A model generated the notes under the pieces. That model was given only the letters and a program-made list of their open reading frames with translations. It had not been told where the DNA came from and searched no databases. Of a stretch of 8,044 nt of DNA, positions 5,507 through 8,044 are shown one piece after another (position 1 is the stretch's first letter; every line of letters begins with the position of its first letter). The position numbers and the translations under genes are program-made. Source of the DNA: Verrucomicrobia subdivision 3 bacterium UBA7542 (GTDB lineage Bacteria; Verrucomicrobiota; Verrucomicrobiia; Limisphaerales; UBA11358); the NCBI GenBank assembly GCA_002479245.1, contig DLMG01000012.1:1-8044 (forward strand), read 5' to 3'.

Positions 5507-5737
5507 ATGGAATACGACAAAGACAAAGTCGACGAGATGGTGCTCGCACTTCTCTTCCTGACAATCCATGACAACGGACGTGCATGGAAAGGACACGACT
5601 GGGATGCGATGAACCGGCTGCACAACAAGGGAATGATCCTCGATCCGGTGGGCAAGGCCAAATCGGTCGTGCTCACCGAACAAGGTGAGAAACGGTGCGA
5701 GGAACTCTTCCGTAAACATTTTTGTTCTTCCCTCTGA
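5507..5737 (+). CDS. DUF6429 family protein (reverse-oriented cassette gene)
   Basis: The 76-aa protein (MEYDKDKVDEMVLALLFLT...) carries the hallmarks I know for DUF6429: the N-terminal YDxDKVDExVLALL helix, RAWKGHDWDAMNRLHNKG at 25-42, and DPVGKAKSVVLTEQG at 46-60. The pattern of helices followed by a short hairpin with VVLTEQG looks like a small winged-helix domain, but no biochemical role is established to my knowledge. It is the only intact gene of the array on plus, opposite to the direction set by the attC sites, and has its own promoter match directly upstream. A short GC-rich inverted repeat (GGCCG 5739-5743 / CGGCC 5754-5758) follows the stop. The overlapping minus frame belongs to the upstream extension of the propeller ORF and is not coding. 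Confidence 0.85.
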   Translation: MEYDKDKVDEMVLALLFLTIHDNGRAWKGHDWDAMNRLHNKGMILDPVGKAKSVVLTEQGEKRCEELFRKHFCSSL

Positions 5738-5765
5738 AGGCCGAAACCTCGGACGGCCCCCTCAC

Positions 5766-5915
5766 GCCGAACGTCCAGAGCTCAGGCACGCGGGACCGAT
5801 GACGTAGTCCGCGAAAGCGGAACCCCGAAGGCTTTCGGGGCTGGACGGCTGTACGCCATCCCGCCGCCTGCTCGCGATGCTGTTTATCGGAGTTGCCTGC
5901 AGCGATTTGTTCGGC
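5766..5915 (-). repeat. attC-D integron recombination site (150 bp)
   Basis: The ends are GCCGAAC (5766-5772) and GTTCGGC (5909-5915). L boxes GCTCAGGCA and TGCCTGCAGC pair with one extrahelical C. Internal hairpins are the same as in attC-E, with a few substitutions (GGACC for GGGCT, CCGCC for GTTGC). It belongs to the transporter cassette. Confidence 0.87.
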
Positions 5916-5931
5916 CAACGGATTGTCATGG

Positions 5932-6363
5932 CTACTTGTGCTGTAATTGGGAAACCGCCTGTGGTGTCGCTCCGCCGGTTGGCTTCGCCTGCCCACTGGT
6001 ACTAATCAGTGCCGCACCAATCATGCTTAGTATCACTCCTGCCCAGCGAAGTGAAGAAACGTGCTCGTGTAGAAAAATAGCCCCAGCGACCGTAGCGACC
6101 ACAAAACCGAGGCCCGTAAGAGGCCATAGAAAGCTGATGTCCGCCTGAGTCATCAGAACTAGCAGGCAGGCAAAGAAAACAGCCTGGCAAAAGACGCCCA
6201 ATAAAATCTGGCCATTTGTGGCTGCGGTTTTCACAACGCTAAGCGCCTTGGAGACCGTGAGCGGTCTGACCTCGGGCACAGTCATCATGCCCTTCTTAAG
6301 GAACACAAGGCCCGTTGACTCAAACATGATCCCGATAACGAACAGAAGAATCCACTTAGTCAT
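5932..6363 (-). CDS. Small 4-TM DMT/SMR-like (EamA-like) membrane transporter (cassette gene)
   Basis: The 143-aa protein has four hydrophobic spans at about 4-22, 52-72, 76-98 and 106-122 (start MTKWILLFVIGIMFESTG), the size and layout of a half-unit drug/metabolite transporter. The first span holds a buried acid in FE(15)STGLVFLKKG, comparable with the essential Glu14 of small multidrug resistance proteins in TM1 (AEVIGTTLMK); the region LWPLTGLGFV in TM3 and HEHVSSLRWAGV before TM4 also fit the DMT superfamily. It would work as a dimer exporting a small molecule; the substrate is unknown. I prefer the ATG at 6363 over an in-frame GTG at 6375 because the short N-terminus fits the family; no Shine-Dalgarno is seen. 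The tail after residue 124 is polar and low in complexity. Confidence 0.8.
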   Translation of the reverse strand: MTKWILLFVIGIMFESTGLVFLKKGMMTVPEVRPLTVSKALSVVKTAATNGQILLGVFCQAVFFACLLVLMTQADISFLWPLTGLGFVVATVAGAIFLHEHVSSLRWAGVILSMIGAALISTSGQAKPTGGATPQAVSQLQHK

Positions 6364-6387
6364 AACAAAATGCACTGAATGTCAGTT

Positions 6388-6501
6388 GCCGAATGTCCAG
6401 AACTCAGCCACGCCGGGGCTGTGATGTCAACCGCGAAAGCGGAACCCCGTAGAACGGGGCAGGCTGCCACGCCATCCCGTGTTGCCAACGATTTGTTAGG
6501 C
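6388..6501 (-). repeat. attC-C, shortened and degenerate attC (114 bp)
   Basis: It belongs to the A-E family (GTCCAGAACTCAGCC, CCGC-GAAA-GCGG, CCCCGT/ACGGGG, GCCATCCCG) and its right end is a good GTTAGGC (6495-6501). The left heptamer is GCCGAAT instead of GCCGAAC, breaking the near-invariant AAC. Compared with D and E it lacks 36 bp including the TGCCTGCAGC box, so the L boxes no longer pair well. It is the attC of the lectin-like cassette. Confidence 0.75.
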
Positions 6502-6528
6502 AGCATTCTAGTCATTGTTGACATCATG

Positions 6529-7050
6529 TCACCATCTACGGTCAATCTCGACAACGCCATTCATAGGATCCCCAGTATAATCAGTTGTCCCGTTACTCCA
6601 ATTGACCCAGCTTGGATTTGTGAAAGCAAATAAATCCATAATAGCAACGTATGGTTGTGATCCATCAGTGTTATTTGGTGGCTGTCCACCTCCGAACCAG
6701 TCTGTATATCTCACTGGGTTTCTCGTGACCCAAATAAACCGATTACTCGACCCCACTTCATGTAAGCCAATCCACAAGCCATGCCTCTGACCGCCGTAAA
6801 AGGTAAAGAAATCACTAACAAAATCTTCCTCCGCTTGATTCCTAATGGTGGCAAGATGACCTCCGAGAGCGACGGCCTCTGCTTCAGAGTCGGTCCAATT
6901 CCCTTGGCTAAGCAGAAGGTAGGTATGTCCATTCTTCGGGTTAATTATTGCCGGACTTAATGGTCTTACCGGACCTACCGGAGGCGTAATAACTTGTGCA
7001 AACACATGGCTGGTGAATGCGAACATCATGATAATTGCGATTGTTTTCAT
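6529..7050 (-). CDS. Secreted C-type lectin-like domain protein (cassette gene)
   Basis: The 173-aa product begins with a signal peptide (MKTIAIIMMFAFTSHVFA, cleavage before Q19). The mature part matches the C-type lectin-like fold in order: NGHTYLLLSQGNWTDSEAEA (40-59), GGHLATIRNQAEEDFV (63-78), the core WIGL at 93-96, FIWV (105-108), YTDWFGGGQPPNN (115-127, in the place of the EPN/QPD sugar-binding loop), WVNW (148-151) and a closing GVVEI strand (165-169). The domain has no cysteine, so the usual disulfides are absent, as in some bacterial members. It probably binds a carbohydrate or another surface ligand outside the cell; the ligand is unknown. The start at 7050 is set by the signal peptide and lies 20 nt from the cassette end without a Shine-Dalgarno. 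The sequence is visibly more AT-rich than cdsA, dxr and the propeller gene, hinting at another origin. Confidence 0.85.
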   Translation of the reverse strand: MKTIAIIMMFAFTSHVFAQVITPPVGPVRPLSPAIINPKNGHTYLLLSQGNWTDSEAEAVALGGHLATIRNQAEEDFVSDFFTFYGGQRHGLWIGLHEVGSSNRFIWVTRNPVRYTDWFGGGQPPNNTDGSQPYVAIMDLFAFTNPSWVNWSNGTTDYTGDPMNGVVEIDRRW

Positions 7051-7064
7051 AAATCTATTTTGCT

Positions 7065-7256
7065 GCCTAACGTCCAGAGCTCAGGCACGCGGGACCAAAT
7101 GACGTGAACCCCGTAAAGGTGCGTGGCCCCACGGGGCTATACGCTCGCGAAGCGGAACTGGCCTGTCCGCCATAGCCTCGGCGACGGCGGAAGCGGCCAT
7201 CCCGCCGCCTGCTCGCGATGCTGTTTATCGGAGTTGCCTGCAGCGATTTGTTAGCC
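7065..7256 (-). repeat. attC-B, enlarged attC with extra palindromes (192 bp)
   Basis: The ends are GCCTAAC (7065-7071) and GTTAGCC (7250-7256), with L boxes GCTCAGGCA and TGCCTGCAGC and one extrahelical C. The flanks match A, D and E, but the centre is replaced by a longer block: the palindrome 7107-7146 (also at 3178-3218) and a GCC.TAGCCT.GG element at 7160-7190 (also at 3453-3485). It is the attC of the DJ-1/PfpI cassette. Confidence 0.87.
7160..7190. repeat. GTAGCCTTGG-type palindrome inside attC-B
   Basis: GGCCTGTCCGCCATAGCCTC followed by GGCGACGGCGG folds through TCCGCC/GGCGG. It is a near copy of 3453-3485 inside attC-G; the two attC sites are otherwise different, so the element was probably acquired separately or exchanged. 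Confidence 0.65.
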
Positions 7257-7263
7257 TTCTCAA

Positions 7264-7884
7264 TCATAATCCAGCGACTGCCGCAAAGGGGTCCCACGAA
7301 CTATCTTCGTGCCACTCATACTCCGCTCGGCTCGCAATCTGTAAACTTGTCTCCCTGCCGCACAGCTTGGCGATCACGGCCAGCGCCATGTCTATTCCAG
7401 CGCTGACCCCCGACGACGTAAAATATTTGTCGTCCTGCACCCACCGGGCCTTCACGATCCACTCCACCTTTGGCGCATAAGTCTTCACCTGCTGAAATAC
7501 TCTCTTGTTCGATGTCGCTTTGCGCCCGTCGAGCAATCCTGTCCTTGCCAGTAAAAAGCTTCCAGTGCGGACGGTCGCAACCACCCGCGATGCCTCCACC
7601 AGTCGCTTCAGTTCGGCGAGGAATTGCGGGTTAGCCATTTCTTTCCGAGTCCCTATCCCTCCCGGAATGAGCAGCACGTCGAACCCGCCGGAATCCGCCA
7701 TCGTAGCCTCAGCCATTCCGCATGGACCACTACTGCTTTTGACTGCGCCCGTCTTCTCTGCCACGACTGTAATCTTAGCTGCACCCTCCAAAAGACCGAA
7801 CATTTCGAGCGGCCCGAAGAAATCAAGAAGCTCGAAACCCTCGAAAAGAACCGCACCCACATGAATTGGTGATGAGGTGTTCAT
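7264..7884 (-). CDS. DJ-1/PfpI family protein lacking the catalytic cysteine (cassette gene)
   Basis: The 206-aa protein has the glutamine-amidotransferase-like fold of the DJ-1/PfpI superfamily, subgroup of isonitrile hydratase-like and AraC-associated domains: HVGAVLFEGFELLDFFGPLE (8-27), FDVLLIPGG (68-76), the nucleophile-elbow region VVATVRTGSFLLARTGLLDG (101-120), then KATSNKR, KARWVQDDKYFTSSGVSAGI and MALAVIAKLCG. Members normally read C-T-G-S at the elbow; here position 106 is Arg (codon CGC at 7569-7567), one base from Cys TGC. The frame is otherwise intact, so the protein is probably made but catalytically altered or dead, unless this is a read error. It lacks the AraC DNA-binding domain fused in some relatives. 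The start is 12 nt from the cassette boundary with no Shine-Dalgarno; stop and attC-B nearly touch. Confidence 0.9.
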   Translation of the reverse strand: MNTSSPIHVGAVLFEGFELLDFFGPLEMFGLLEGAAKITVVAEKTGAVKSSSGPCGMAEATMADSGGFDVLLIPGGIGTRKEMANPQFLAELKRLVEASRVVATVRTGSFLLARTGLLDGRKATSNKRVFQQVKTYAPKVEWIVKARWVQDDKYFTSSGVSAGIDMALAVIAKLCGRETSLQIASRAEYEWHEDSSWDPFAAVAGL

Positions 7885-7891
7885 ATGTGAA

Positions 7892-8035
7892 GGCTAACGT
7901 CCAGAGCTCAGGCACGCGGGGTTGATGACGTCCTCCGCGATAGCGGAACCCCGTAGAACGGGGCAGGCTGCCACGCCATCCCGTTGCCTGCTCGCGATGC
8001 TGTTTATCGGAGTTGCCTGCAGCGACTTGTTGAAC
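7892..8035 (-). repeat. attC-A integron recombination site (144 bp), and edge of the next cassette
   Basis: The ends are GGCTAAC (7892-7898) and GTTGAAC (8029-8035). It shares GTCCAGAGCTCAGGCACGCG, CCGC-GATA-GCGG, CCCCGT/ACGGGG and the TGCTCGCGATGCTG block with its homologues, with L boxes pairing around one extrahelical C. GTTGAAC is a fourth heptamer type and marks a further cassette that begins to the right; only its last 9 bases (8036-8044) are in the window. Confidence 0.87.
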
Positions 8036-8044
8036 TGAGCCGCT

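Larger units (their letters stand above)
2811..8035 (-). mobile_element. Chromosomal integron-type gene cassette array (part)
   Basis: At least seven consecutive units share one layout on minus: GTTRRRY-type heptamer, usually one gene, then an attC-like site starting with the reverse complement of the unit's own heptamer. End pairs, with the length of complementarity: 2811/3089 (13 bp, one mismatch), 3574/4019 (12), 4102/5308 (7), 5445/5772 (9), 5909/6394 (6 of 7), 6495/7071 (11), 7250/7898 (10). Adjacent units use different heptamers, so the match comes from cassette identity rather than a constant repeat. Genes are on minus except the DUF6429 gene and the IS110 remnant. With this orientation the integrase and attI would be right of the window; neither is present, so the class is unknown. 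The contents are functionally unrelated and vary in base composition, as integron arrays do. Confidence 0.85.

Noticed and set aside
5281..5676. Upstream extension of the propeller reading frame through attC-E and the DUF6429 gene
   Set aside because: It would be translated from a recombination site and antisense of another gene; the signal peptide at 5280 fixes the real start.
5673..5996. Open frame on minus through attC-D giving peptides such as NKQ/RKPSGFRF
   Set aside because: The same peptide-like text appears from attC-E; it is just the attC repeat translated. Frames with NKSLQATPINSIASR at 5277-5459 and 7067-7297 are rejected for the same reason.
5302..8035. CRISPR array, because of five similar repeats
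   Set aside because: The repeats are 114-192 bp, differ internally, and are separated by whole genes of different length.

Overview
The window has two parts: an ordinary chromosomal stretch (about 1-2760) and a cassette array that looks like the tail of a chromosomal integron (about 2770-8044). The lineage is probably Verrucomicrobiota (Pedosphaera/Limisphaerales-like). This is inferred from the style of the small palindromic repeats (GTAGCCTTGG-type and GGAGTTCCGCG-type), the DUF6429 gene and the GC-rich core genes; no rRNA or other marker is present to prove it.

Chromosomal part. From the left there is the start of a short-chain dehydrogenase running off the edge (minus), a complete tRNA-Ala(CGC) (minus) whose 3' end lies in a long inverted repeat, and a perfect 24-bp inverted repeat. 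Then come cdsA (CDP-diacylglycerol synthase) and dxr (DXP reductoisomerase, MEP isoprenoid pathway), both on plus and separated by a 118-bp gap filled by octamer repeats. cdsA has a good promoter match that would give a nearly leaderless transcript.

Array part. From just after dxr to the right edge, genes lie between sites of the form RYYYAAC...GTTRRRY. The key evidence is that the two ends of each unit are complementary to each other (for example GTTAGCC with GGCTAAC, GTTAGGC with GCCTAAC, GTTCGGC with GCCGAAC), while neighbouring units use different heptamers. That is what circularising gene cassettes predict. Five sites (A-E, right to left) are one homologous attC family; three or four others are divergent, interrupted or weak. 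Most genes run on minus with the attC at their 3' side, so any integrase gene would be expected beyond position 8044. It is not in the window, so 'integron' rests on attC structure and layout.

Cassette contents from the dxr side: a 64-aa membrane-anchored peptide; a truncated IS110-type transposase that appears to sit inside an attC; a zinc-ribbon protein; a secreted beta-propeller (glycosidase-like) protein; a DUF6429 protein in reverse orientation with its own promoter; a 4-TM DMT/SMR-like transporter; a secreted cysteine-free C-type-lectin-fold protein; and a DJ-1/PfpI protein whose catalytic cysteine is replaced by arginine. They form no common pathway, as expected of an integron array. 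Most cassette genes start only 12-30 nt from the recombination point and show no Shine-Dalgarno sequence. The attC central regions carry small hairpin modules, some shared with repeats elsewhere in the window.
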